Source: Tribonema minus
Lineage: Eukaryota; Sar; Xanthophyceae; Tribonematales; Tribonemataceae
Direction of reading: 5' to 3'
DNA length: 64,000 nucleotides
Assembly (NCBI GenBank): GCA_017506865.1
Contig: JAFCMP010000445.1
Span: 1,364,001 to 1,428,000, forward strand
Shown: one piece after another, positions 1 to 12,300 of the stretch
Numbering within the stretch: position 1 is the stretch's first letter
Layout of the letters: every line of letters starts with the position of its first letter
The notes under the pieces: generated by a model
What the model was told of the DNA's origin: nothing
The model's database searches: none
What the model saw: only the letters and a program-made list of their open reading frames with translations
Position numbers and translations under genes: made by a program

Positions 1-828
1 GCCTTTTAGTATCCGGGGATTGCTCCAAAAAATTCTTTTAAAATTTTTATTGAATTTTTAAAAATTTAAAAGCTAAGCAAATCCTAAAACCATTAGTCTT
101 TCAAATTGGTTTTGAATCCGTAATGTAATTTAATCTACCAGAATGTTTTCTCACCAAAATTTGTCAAATTGAATTACTTAGGAGCTGGACCACTAGGGGG
201 AGACAAACAAGTTATTTATTAGTCCTTGGAGCGGCAGCGGTCATTCCACGCCTGGCCCAATCGAGACCTCACTGACACAGTCAGACGGAAGCTGAGTTCC
301 GTTTGACAATGTCTCATTCGTTGTTTACTGTTGATTGCGTGCTCACCTGATCCCCAACAGGAATCGCCCGAGTTTGCGACAGCCGAGCTTTGCTCCGGAG
401 ACATGGGCTGCCCCAGCAGGTGAGCTTCTAGTCCCCATAGAATTTCAAAGTATAGATCGGTACACACTGTCAGTTGCTGTAGAGCCATAGTGATTGACAA
501 TTGAGCGTTTTTTATAAATCACAAATTCAATGCTGGGCCAATTTTTTTACTACTTACACTGAGTCTCGCCATCCACTCTCACGCTGGTTTGAACTTCAAC
601 TTCTCTTAGACTCTTTGAATAATGAAGTGCTAAGCCTTCAAGTACTCAAAGCTGCAGGCTGAGCCCTGCGTTATTGATTACCTCTGAATCAGCATCATGT
701 TGAAATGCTGCAGCAAGCGCTGGCAGGTTCAAGTTGAAGGTTTTCATAAACACAATGTCATGCCATCATGGTCAATTTGAAAATGGTCGTATGCTGCCAT
801 CAAGACTACAGTGCTTGCAAAATCAGCT

Positions 829-904
829 CTTTTTTCTTTCCTCCCATTTCAATGCAAATCTTGGATCTTTTTTCTTTCCTCCCATTTCAATGCAAATCTT
901 GGAT
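829..904 (+). repeat. 38-bp perfect tandem duplication
   Basis: Two adjacent identical 38-bp copies (829-866 and 867-904), each beginning with a pyrimidine run and ending in TTGGAT. The duplication is recent, since there are no differences. It creates two overlapping short ORFs that have no other support. Confidence 0.95.
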
Positions 905-1313
905 GGTCAACTTGAAGCCTGAGATGTCTCCAAAAATTGTGCGGCGCCGATAGCTTCTTGGCAAGTTGCTAACAGTATCACTAAGCTGTCTCTGTCACAG
1001 CGCCCGCCTGACAGCCTGAGTGTTAGTGGCTGCAGCTGTCGCAGTAACTGGTAGGCCTTCACTGACAAGTTGTTTATACATATACCAAGAAAACGACCCT
1101 GAAAGCCCAAATGCTGTGCAACCGATACGATTGTCCAGTAGTAGCCTCCAGCCTGAGGGCAGAAGTATCATCTAAGTTGGGTGAGTCAGAAGTCCGTAAC
1201 GGTTGCAGTACCGGGCCTGTGTCAGCGACATCTGCTGACACAGCTCCCTTTGCAGGCTTCCTGCAGTTGACGGTGATCCTAATGTGATATCATGCTTCAA
1301 TGGTGATATTTAC

Positions 1314-1395
1314 ACTTCAACAAGCGAACAGTATTAGTGAATGCAAGTACAGTAACTTCAACAAGCTAATAGTATTAGTAAATGCAAGTACAGTA
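1314..1395 (+). repeat. 41-bp imperfect tandem duplication
   Basis: Two adjacent copies (1314-1354 and 1355-1395) starting ACTTCAACAAGC and ending AAGTACAGTA, with a few substitutions. The region is non-coding. Confidence 0.9.
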
Positions 1396-1943
1396 ACTCT
1401 TTAGAACAATAATTATTAAATTTCTGAACGTGCAACGCCACGGCTCACCAAGTCGAATTTTAGCTTACTAATAGCTTCACTCAACAGTTAGTTCAACTTG
1501 GCAGGTGCGTCCGACACGGAGGCCAACCTCAGGCTGTTTGCAATCACTGACAACTTCAAAGTTTGCGCGACTTGACTGACCTTTCTTTGGCAAAAATTGG
1601 TGTTCAGTTGCATTTGGACTTTCACGGTTTTGTTGGGGCGCAGCGAGCAGCTGCAACAGTTACTGTCACAGGTGGTGTGAGAGATACTATCAGGACTCAC
1701 TGACATATTAAATGGTTCATAACATCAAGTTGTTGGACTGCGTTGAGCAATGCTCCACACAGTGTCACACTGCCAGGCCCTGCTGTTGTTCTGCCGCCAC
1801 GCAGACGGCGCTCGCACAGACTAGTCATTAGGCAGGAACTGCTTCTGAGGGTCGTACGCGTACTATTTCCAAAAAGTCAGATTGAAGCCTGCTCAGGCCT
1901 AACTTGAATTTTGCATTTGAAATATTCCTGCCATCCATTTGTC

Positions 1944-2031
1944 CATTTGTCACATGTACTACCGGGTAATAATAATAATTGAAATAATAATTATTATTAT
2001 TTTTTATTTTGTCATTTGTCACATGTACTAC
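1944..2031 (+). repeat. Direct repeat around an AT-rich near-palindrome
   Basis: CATTTGTCACATGTACTAC occurs at 1944-1962 and again at about 2013-2031. Between them lies an AATAATAATAATT / AATAATTATTATTATT self-complementary stretch that could fold into a hairpin. It resembles a small MITE-like or slippage product; no coding role is seen. Confidence 0.7.
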
Positions 2032-3324
2032 CCGCTGGCCCACCGGGTGTGATGTCATTTGGCGCTGGGGCGGCTCGAGAGACTCTCAGTGAGTCACTGA
2101 CAGCTGGTCCAGGACCAACTTGAACTTCCGCCAGTATTAGTAGTACAGGCTGCTGGTTCATTACGGTGGTATCAAAGCATGATACTTGAAATTTGTATCA
2201 GGCTCACCGTTAAATTTTGCCATGTTCACTGGCAGCTATAAATAATCACTTAGTGAGTAACTTTAAGTCTTACTAATTGGACTTAAAATTCAACTTACTG
2301 GAGATCATGATGTCATACTATCATGATGATCGGTGCCACGAGCATCGGTCATTGTGTTCTCTAGAGACTGTGCATGCTGATGAAGTTAGTCAACAACTGC
2401 CAGTGTGCCTCGGCGCACTACTCTACTAATAAGTACGGTATCTGAGATCATCATGCCAGTGCCTTTCATGAAATGACATCATTTTAAATAGCATCACAAG
2501 GTCATCTGAGTTGATGGTCATGATGTTCGATGATGTAAACTGCCCTAGGCTTCTGTTGACATCAGGCTGCCAGCGGTCTTCACGTTGCTTCGAGATTTTA
2601 CTGCGAGTCTTCGGAAATTTGAGCAGTCTGTCTGAGACAGTCACTGCAGACATGTCACTAGCACATCATGATCATCATGATGGTGGTTGATTTTAATGCA
2701 ATTTGACAGCTTCTAGACTCAGTTTCAGACTGGTAGTGAAGAGGTTAATGGATACTAGTGCTTACTAATAGACTCAGTACAAGGGAGGCCCTCCCTTATA
2801 CCTCTGGAGGTAGGGGGCGAGGGATCCCTCCTGCATGTGGACGAACAGGTGTAGGTTGCTCTCAAAGCGGGTCAGAGACCAAGCTCCACCTCAGCAAGCT
2901 CAGCGAGTCCACATGCTTTTTCTTGCGTTGAACGTGAAAGTTTCATGAAGCATGTACTGTACATGCTGCGTGCACGAACTCTGCCTTGCCGCTAGAAGGA
3001 GCTACTCCTACGCCAAGCCTATTTTGTTATCCCAAGGCCAACCACATCCAAACAGCACCACGGCTTGGGGATCCCCAAGACCACGGTCTCAGACTGCAAA
3101 CAGCAACGGTCTGCAATTTTTTTTGTCCAACTTCGAAGCCGTTACGCCCGACTTCTCTCCCGGAAGTGCGAAAAACAGTGGGGACCATGACTATTTCAAG
3201 TGCCATCATGGCCCTGGAGTGAGTTTCATACCACGACTCGGAGGACCACACTGACATGTGCCACAATTTGTCGACCTGCTTCATTCAATTATTATTGCAG
3301 GTGCATAGGTTGCCGCCTGATTAG

Positions 3325-6300
3325 TGCACCGGCACCCTCTTGGCCGCTGGGAGCACAGCTGCAGTCGCCTCCACCACTTCCATCATTGACAAGGCCTGCG
3401 CTAGCCTCCTGAAGATACCACTTGGCTTTGTCACATACAAGCTTGCGGATACCACCACAACTTGCTCCAGCCAGAAAACTATTACAGTCAGAGCTGGCGT
3501 CAGAGTAACTCTTGTGATAGACAAGATGGGGACCGTCATCTCCAAGCTCAATTTCGTTGTGAAACGGGGGGTATCTTGGTCATCAAGGCAGCTGATGGAG
3601 CTGACCAGGAAAACCTGCCATCGCTCACAATGAGGAACAACATCGCAACCGCTTACGACTGGCGCGATAGGAACACGTTCCCAGCGCAGGGCAAGCCCAA
3701 CCTGGCGGGGGTACGTTCCAATAGAAGTTTTTGTATGCTAAGCTTAGTAGCTCATGATTACGCCCATCAAGGAGTGATGCTGGTTAGTGCTAAGCTCAGC
3801 AATTCCTTAACACCGAGATGGAAAGTGATTCGGCTCAAAATTCATTGATGGTACTGTAGTACTGTAACAGTACCCTCAGTCACGGACGGCTATGCTGCTG
3901 GGGTGGGGGAGGACGCGAAGGTCACGCACCACACCGGCACTTGACGTCATCTTGGGCTTTTGTGCCATTCGTGCAGGAGTCGTACGGAGGGCTGGGCAAG
4001 CAGACAAGCCTTTTTGTTAAGGAGTTGGCAATGCACTCAGCGCTGTGCTCAGGGGGGGGGAAGGCAGATGTGTTACGCAAGGCCGGGTTAGCTGAGCGTC
4101 AGATCCACATTGAGCTGAGCATATCGCTGGCGCGGGAGTTGGCGGAGCGCGTCATGGCATACACACGTGGAGCGCGAATGCTGGGCTGTGTTGCGGCGCC
4201 GGTATCCAAACTCCTAGGGCACAGCGCAGACTAGGCTGCTGCGTTGACGCAAGCTTTTCGATTGCATAGGCAACCCGGCCTCCCTTGGGCCTTTATAAAT
4301 ACAAGTCCATACGTACCCTCAGTCACTGTTTTTGAGTAATTAATCACTGGACTAGCGCAAGGTTGATCATAGCAGCATTTGGTCTGTCTTATTCATTTGT
4401 TGTATACAAACATGTATGCTTATCCTTTACGGGCGCTGTGACAAATTCAGCGCGGCGCCAATATGTATTCCGGACACTTTGACATACTGCCGAAAAGCTG
4501 TGATTCTAGTTGCAATCATGATCAGTTCACGTTTTGCCAATTTTTGGTTGAATCAAGAGCTATGGTGATTTTTAAACATCACTGTACAGCTGTGGCTCCG
4601 ACAGCTCCTGTGTCTCAGACTGCAGATTTGCAAGGCGAGCATCAATGGACAAGTTCAATGTGTCACAAGTGCTACCAGTGCAGTACTACAAAGTGTGCAC
4701 AGCATGATGCATTCAATTCCGGGAAGGAGAGGCCAAACTGTGACGGTATGAAATATTTCTGGGTGTACGTATGGACTTGTATTTATAAAGGCCCAAGGGA
4801 GGCCGGGTTGCCTATGTAACCGAAAAGCTTGCGTCAACGCAGCAGCCTAGTCTAGGCTGTGTCCTAGGAGCTTGGATACCGGCGCTGCAACACAGCCCAG
4901 CATTCGCGCTCCGCGTGTGTACGCCATGACGCGCTCCGCCAACTCCCGCGCCAGCGACATGCTCAGTTCACTGAGGATCTGACGCTTAGCTAACCCAGCC
5001 TTGCGACCCTCGTATTGGCGTCGAAGAACATTTGAAAGGCCGGCCTGTAGTCCGTGTGTGAAGTGACCGCGCCGGCGGCGGGGCACTACCTTCCTGCAGA
5101 TCTCGTCAGCATAGGCCTCCTAGTCGTCGTTGTCGTCCTCCTGCCCGCCGCTGCAGTTGCTTTCTTCCGCGCTAGTTTGTGTTTTAGCGGGTGTACAGCA
5201 CTTACTAGTAGTCTAGAAGCAGTTTGAAAGTCATCTTCATCAACCCTAGGGCCCGACTGTAACAATGTAACAGTGTTACAGTATGTAACTTTGGAGTCAT
5301 GTCAGACTGGAGCAGAGTGATTAACCGTATGATACTTCGGTATTACGTCTTCAGGTTTTAAAGTTAGAGTATTAGGGTTGCTGTCTGTCACAAGGTCGGT
5401 TGGCTTGCTGTTGTAGGTAAACATCATGGCACTGCCTGGCAGGTGTCAGTCCATCAGTGAGCTATGCCGCCGGCAGTCAAAATGATGATTGCCTGGGCCC
5501 GGCCCCAGACTGCTGATCTGACTGTGATAGTCTTACTGCAGCTACATTAAAACATATGCTTCCGCCTGTGTCAGAATGATTCCTTCATCTGTCATCCTTT
5601 TAGTGATCGATCCATTGGCTTGAGTTGTTCTAGCTTCACCATTAGATTTGCATTCAGACTGAGGCTGGAACCCTGGACCAGCGTCTTGGCTCTGCCCAGG
5701 CACAATTTTTGTTTCAAGCTATACATAATACATTACATTGCAGGCAAAGAAGTGCCTGCGAAACACCCGGTCCGCCCCCAAATCAAAGTAGTGACATAAT
5801 GTCATGTTTAGAAAAAGTATTGGAACAAGTTGTACGTCCATGAGCTTTTGGTTCCGAGAGTCTTCAATGAGCACATCCTGAATACCTGACCTTACACAAA
5901 GCAGTCCAGCTCACTGACACGTCAGGCAAAGATTGGTGCATTGCCTACATGAATTGTGAGAGCATCATGATGGCTCTAGAGCTTCTGCCATTCAAAGTCA
6001 CAGTGTGCTGTTGATTGCAGAATGACGGCGGCGCCATCTATATCCTGCCTGGAGGCAGTGTCAAGGTTCAGGTGCCAATCAGCTTCATCAACAACTATGC
6101 CAGCTACTTTGGCGGAGCGGTGCAAAACGTGGGTACCTTGGTGTTCACCGAAACAGCATACTTCATGGGCAACACGGTGAGCAGTGCGCATCGCTCGTTT
6201 ATGGGGGTGGGATTTCAACGAAGTGCTGGTGCTAAGCAAGCAAGACCTAGTCCCATAATGGAGTGATACTATTTTAATAATGCAACTGAGCAAGCCAGAA

Positions 6301-9300
6301 CACTGTCACCATGCTGGCCAGCACGACATCCGCATGCAGCACATTTGCCGTGCGCAGCTGGACCTGTCAGTAACAGAAGGGTCAACCGTGTAAGCCTCGC
6401 TGTGGCATACAACACTTTACTAAGCATTCATCAAACCTTGAAGCATTGTAGACGCGGTTGCATGCTGCGATGCTGGCATGTACTTCACGTAAAAGGCTAC
6501 CAACGCAACAAAATTCTGGCGCCCCGCACTACAGCCAACAGCAATCTTTTGCACTGATTGGAGGCAGCTCTAGAGCTGCTTCAGTTTATGCACAAGCAGC
6601 ATGGGATCACCACTGGTCCGGAGCCTCAATCCATTTTTTTTGTCTCCGCCATGTGGTATGTGCTGCCAATATCCACACGAGCGCAATTGTAGCGGGGGCG
6701 ATACTCTGAAGTTTGCTAGACGTTTGCAGAACCAGTGCCACAGGCTGAAGGCAAACATGCTTGCACACAGCACCTGCCGATGCAGACTTTAAAGTGAGTG
6801 TCGCAAGCGCTGAAGCACTGTGAGTGGTGGATGCATCTGCCAGCATCTTTTCCAGACTTGTGGTCAAAATCTCTTCATGCATGAGGGCGAGAATACAGTA
6901 GCTCAGGACCTGCTTGAGGTACTGTTATACGGTGTTATTGGTGGCTGAATGACCTGCAAGAGCGGTGCCAGCAAGTTGATCTTTGCACTTGATTAGAAGT
7001 AGTTGAAGCATGCATGGTACCACGTGCCAATGGGATGGTGATAGTCCAAGTGCTGCTATAGCTTCAGGTGCCACCTGAACTCAAACTGTTAACCAATTGC
7101 CAAGAGGTTATAATGGCGCAAATGTGTTTGCCATGCATTGCAATGGTGGGACAACCCCGGGGGCCCGGCACTGCTGTGTCACTCAATCCAGGTGCAATGG
7201 CGCTTGACTGTACCACTGATTGGTGGCTCTGTGCCTTTTGCAGGCGCACATTGGAGGCGCTCTATGCGCGGACTACTCCTCCGTCACCACGTTCAAGAAG
7301 ACAGCCACATTCGAGTTCAACAAGACCGTCAAGCAGCGTGAGGTGACCGCGTGAGCACCAGCAGGCGCAAATGTTGATGCTAGCATATGTTCTGATTTGG
7401 TGGCATCAGATGACGCGGCAACAATTCAAGTGCAAGTAGTAGCTACGGAACAAGAGACCCCACTGCAAAGCATGTAATAAATTGCGCGCGTGCCGCAACT
7501 CTTTTACAGTGTATGCTAGCTTTGATCCCCTGTGCAACGAGTGGGAGTGACTCTGGGAGACCTGTTCTCATTCCTTACATTTGAAGGTGTCACTGGACAT
7601 CACCAACCTGTTTGAAAATGAATGCCCCCCTTGTCCGCCCCCTCTCCTGCCTTTGCTGCTGCCTGCAAATGTTGTTCACTGCCTCAGATCAACGAGCTGG
7701 GAGCGCGGTACCTTGCTAGCTACGGTGGTGCGATAGCCGCTTTTGGGCCCAACATTGTTACGTTTAAGGACAACACCGAGTTTCACAAGAACTCCGCCCA
7801 CGTGAGTCAGCGCTCAGCCTGTCCAGCCTAACATGCAACTACACAAAGCATTACTACTAGTGGCACTGTGACATCACACAAAGTTGCTGCATATCCATGT
7901 CAAAGTTATCATGTCAAACGGTGCATGGCACTGACACTGCACTACTTGGTGCCACCCTGAAGCTCCCAAGATGACGAACTTTTAAAAAGCTACTGTTCAT
8001 CCGCAGCGGGGTCCGCTGGCAGTACGAGTTGTTGCGATATCTGTTATCACATGTGAACCCTACACAAGAACTATAGTATGGACTCGATCCTTTAAGGAGA
8101 TAAATGTCTGTGCAGCTGGCAGCAGTGAAAACACTGCGACTTGACACCATGCATGTTTGCTTCTGGAATGTTAACAATTGTTCTGCGCCAAATGCTTCCG
8201 CAAATTGGTCCCATGCCTTTGCTGGGGCTGAAATTGGGTACACCTGATTCATGTAGCAATTAGAACTTGAAACAAGGTAGAGAGGTAACAAGAGCCTCCC
8301 CATGTGTGCCACAAAGCAGTACTCGTTTTTGTCATGATCTTGCTGATTTGAACTCTTGTTGTTGTTTGCGTGGTGTTTGGAAGGCAATTTGAGTACTCTG
8401 AGAGGCAGAGTTCTAGAAGGGGCGTTTATCCCAACACTTTTGCTATTCAGGATGATACATTGACAAAAACATACGTTGAGGATATGCATTATGCAATATA
8501 TTGCTTATGATCCCTGATGTCATTAAGTGATTTAGCATTGCCGCTTTAGGAGCAACCACTGGCAGAACCACCAATATTTCTAGCTGTGACAGCCGGTGCT
8601 TAAAAAACTTTGAAGTATTTGTTGAAAAGCTCAGTGTTCTGCCACAATTCCATCACTCAATCTGACGTCGGGCACCACAACTGGATGCCACTCTCTGTGC
8701 ACATGAGCAGTGGGTTGGTGGCGCCATCTTTGCTATCCAGTCCGTATCTATGGCCTTCAACGGAGCAGAAAACATTGCCTCCAACAACAAGGTGAGCTGA
8801 AGCGCATTGGTGTTTTCAAACATACTGCCGGACTGTCATGTGACATAGGTGGTTATTTGCGCGGCTTACGATGGTGCGCCTGATGCACAACATGTGTGTA
8901 AGTGTTGCATTGCACTGTGCTTTTTGCCCACCTCACGCCTTTCCCAGCACGCTCGATGATAAATTGAGCCTAGTTCATCTGCTAATATGTTTGTCCATTA
9001 GATCGCCAACGTGAACTCAAACATAGGTGTCTGGATGTTTCTCTCAGCCGTCTCACATCAGTGGCCACCATGTTTGGATACTGTCAGTGAGTGGGTATAG
9101 TATACAAGGTATCTGTGTTGCGCAACATGCCCATCTCTGCAGCACAAAATTCCATGAAAAGTGCACCACTGTTGCGATGTTGTTGGTGTAGTCTACCCTG
9201 GCCAGAGTCCGTATTCTCGTTTACTAGGGGCAGTGATGCACCGCATTTCACGTGGACTCATCATTTGGGCCTCCTGAGGCCATTATGGGGCCATTGAATT

Positions 9301-12300
9301 TACACAGCTAACTTAAGTATGAACGATGGACCCAACTGTGAATCATTCGGATGGGTGATGAGCTTCTACTAAAAGTGCATGATTAATGCTATTTCACTTT
9401 ATGTAATGCAGTTCTTGTATCCGTGAACTTGCGTTCAGACTGGCCAGGCGGGAGGCCATAAATGTGTGTCTAGTCATATGCAGCCATTCAGTCAATGCGG
9501 CAGCCCAAGAGCGTATGTAAGCACCAGTGCTACTACACAATCCGCATTTGTGCTCTCCACGTGTACGCTGTGATGCGCCAGGGCACCGGCAGCTCCCTAT
9601 TTGCGTACTGTCGCAAGGTGTTGTTGCCGCTCCAGCAAAGAAAATTTTGAAACGCGCGCCATCTTCTGGTTGCAGCCACTGCATGTTGCGCGATGCCTTG
9701 ACGAGACTGCAGGCAATTCGGGTCATCGCGATGCTTAGGCCAAAGCTCATAAGGACCACGGGTGACCTGAACGGCAAGCCTCAAAAGTTATTCATGATAC
9801 TCTTCACACCTCAACAGGCCCTGGCCTGATTTTGCAAGCACACGCTCCATTCTTCCTCATTGGACTCTGAACACCGTGACTGTCAGGTTGTCACCTTCCA
9901 TCAGATCTGTAGCAAATAGTATATACGATGTGGCCCCCATTACTAATAGTACTATCTGTCGCAAATAATATGGGCGGTGTGGCCCCCATTATTTTCATGC
10001 CTCTCTTATCGCTGCAGAAGACGCTTTGCTGCAACAATCACAGAATGTAGCAGCACTTCAATCGCAAGTATTGATGCAGAACCCACTGGCATATGCAGAG
10101 CACACAGATGCTCTGTCGTCACGAGCTGCTGTTAACTGTGGAGCTGGCAATCTCATTTGTCAATGCAGGTGGGCCCTCGACTGAACGGTACGCTTGCAAC
10201 CGCGCCAATTGCCAACACCGGATCAGGCGGCTTCATGTACGTGTTGCGGTCATCTGCATCATGGAAAGCTGGCGGCGTCTCAACTTTCTCAGAGAATGAG
10301 GTGGGTTGGCAGTGTCACAATGCACCCATGCAGTGCATGTAGCAAGTGCAGTGCATATGCAACAGCAAAAAGGGTACACGCGCATAAATGCGCGTGTACC
10401 CTTTTTGCTGTACCCTTTTTAGTCATATTCTTCTGAATACCTCATATAGCCTTCAAGGAGTACTGCGCATTTGCTGTGCGATAGGTTACATACAGGGGCA
10501 CTATGGGCTACTGCAGTGCATGATACTGCTATTCAAATTGCGTGTAGCTGATTAATGCTCTCAGGAAGGTTAGCTGTAGGCTTCTGCATTTCATACACCC
10601 AAGGCCCAGGTGCCAAAGTGCACAAAAAAATCATGATGCCTGTACACTATATTGATGTCTTGTCGAAGACGCACTTCTACGCTTTGTGCGTGATATGACA
10701 TGAGATGTTGGCAAGTTGATGCAAGAGTTGCAGCGTGGCTGCTTATTGCTGCTGCTGCTGCTGACTTGGTACATCTTGCATTCATTTGCTTGTTTGGGGC
10801 TGCTGCACTATTGAAACTGTCGTCCTACGAAGGAGGGGCACTCGTCGCATTGGGGAGCACCATCACAATTGATGGCACAACCTATTTCAACTACAACAAG
10901 GTACCCAATCCGTGTATCCCTCACAGCCGTGGACCGGTTGTGCTGCACCATATGCCCAATCCTGCAACAACGTATCAGTCGCTCGATCTGCTGTCTGCGT
11001 GGCCGTGTTCGGCCATCTTGTGTAGACCATGCCATGCATCATGTGACGGCTTGTGCAGAAGCCATGAAGTGCGTCGGGCGGGCAAGCTGGTCAGCAGAGG
11101 CTTTCGGCCTAAAAGGCATTTTTAGTGCTTCGCCGGGTACTACGTTCAGAGGCCGTGCACGCTTTAGGGCCCTCACCTTCTGCAGGCGTGTTGCAACGTA
11201 AACGCCAGCTGTAAATCTGATATATGTACATTGTGGCAGGTCATTTGCGCACGAAGGTTGCAGGTCAGTCATAGTAAGAATGCATGCCTATGTCTCTGGG
11301 TGCGTGCATGTGAGAGGCCAAACCTCCAGAGTACTTGAAGCAGACGTCTGGCAAAGTGCTGTTGGTCTCACCAAAGAGTGATGTTGCGCGATCAAATACC
11401 ATGTTCACCCGTGGATAGCGGAGGGGGGGGGGGGGGGGGGGGGGGGCATTGGCTGAATCCCCCCCCCCCCCCCCCCCCCTCCAATATTGATTATTTGATA
11501 TGCGGTTGATGGCATGTAATGACCCGGGGGGCGTTGCATAGCCCTGGGGAGGGTGTCTCGTTACCATTTAGCGTCAAACAAACAGTTGTGGTAGCCTTAT
11601 GTCTGTAAATGAGCAAAGCACGTGCATGTTGTAGCGTTTATGATCACTGATTCAATGTTCCCATCAATGTCATCTGTGTTCGTCGGCTTGAGCGTGCACG
11701 CAGCAGGCGTGCGTGTCTGGACTTTCGGTGACAAATTGTCACGTGCCAAAAGTGATCCCAGGAGCTGTCGCTAGCGCAGCCGTGCTGATGCTAGCTGCCT
11801 GCGGCAGCAGCTTGCGTGCTCGCCATGCTGCTGCTCGTGAGCTGCAGCGCCCCCGCAATTTATGCGGATTCTTCCAAGGAAATCCTAGCGAATAATGCGG
11901 GGGGGCATTGAATAGCCTCCCGCGCGGTAATTTGGCTTGCTCTGGGCCCGGTTCTCAGCTGCAATATATCGCGGGGGGGGGGGGTGTCCACAGGTGAACG
12001 TGGTACCATGGGCATCAGATTATGGTATCGCGAGGTACGCTCCATAATGTCAATACGTAGAAAAACGGCACTCTCTCAATCATAATCAATGCAGGTGCAC
12101 TTCAACATTACTTCCAATACGTGAAGCCTAAGGCGGAGCATGGTCGTGCGGCTTACTACGTGGATGATATTGCGGTCCCTGTACAGGCCTGTCTAATCAA
12201 TCGGAGCTCTTGCATCCCTGCATCAGGCCACATACGTGGGGGGAGCGCTTGCTGTACGTTCAAGCAACATCACAGTTGATGGCGCAAGCTCCTTCACCTA

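Larger units (their letters stand above)
1..3324. other. Gene-poor stretch, no supported gene
   Basis: I see no convincing coding exon here. Open frames are short (under about 100 codons), overlap on both strands and have no recognisable motif. The first 200 bases are AT-rich. Three short local duplications are listed separately. The upstream exon(s) and promoter of the beta-helix gene that is recognisable from 3325 should lie somewhere in this stretch or further left, but I could not identify a signal-peptide exon. Confidence 0.6.

Noticed and set aside
8998..9026. Possible micro-exon of the beta-helix gene (IANVNSNI)
   Set aside because: It has an AG before and GT after and is in a plausible style, but the donor GTGTCT is poor and no GGA motif is present; left out of the exon list.
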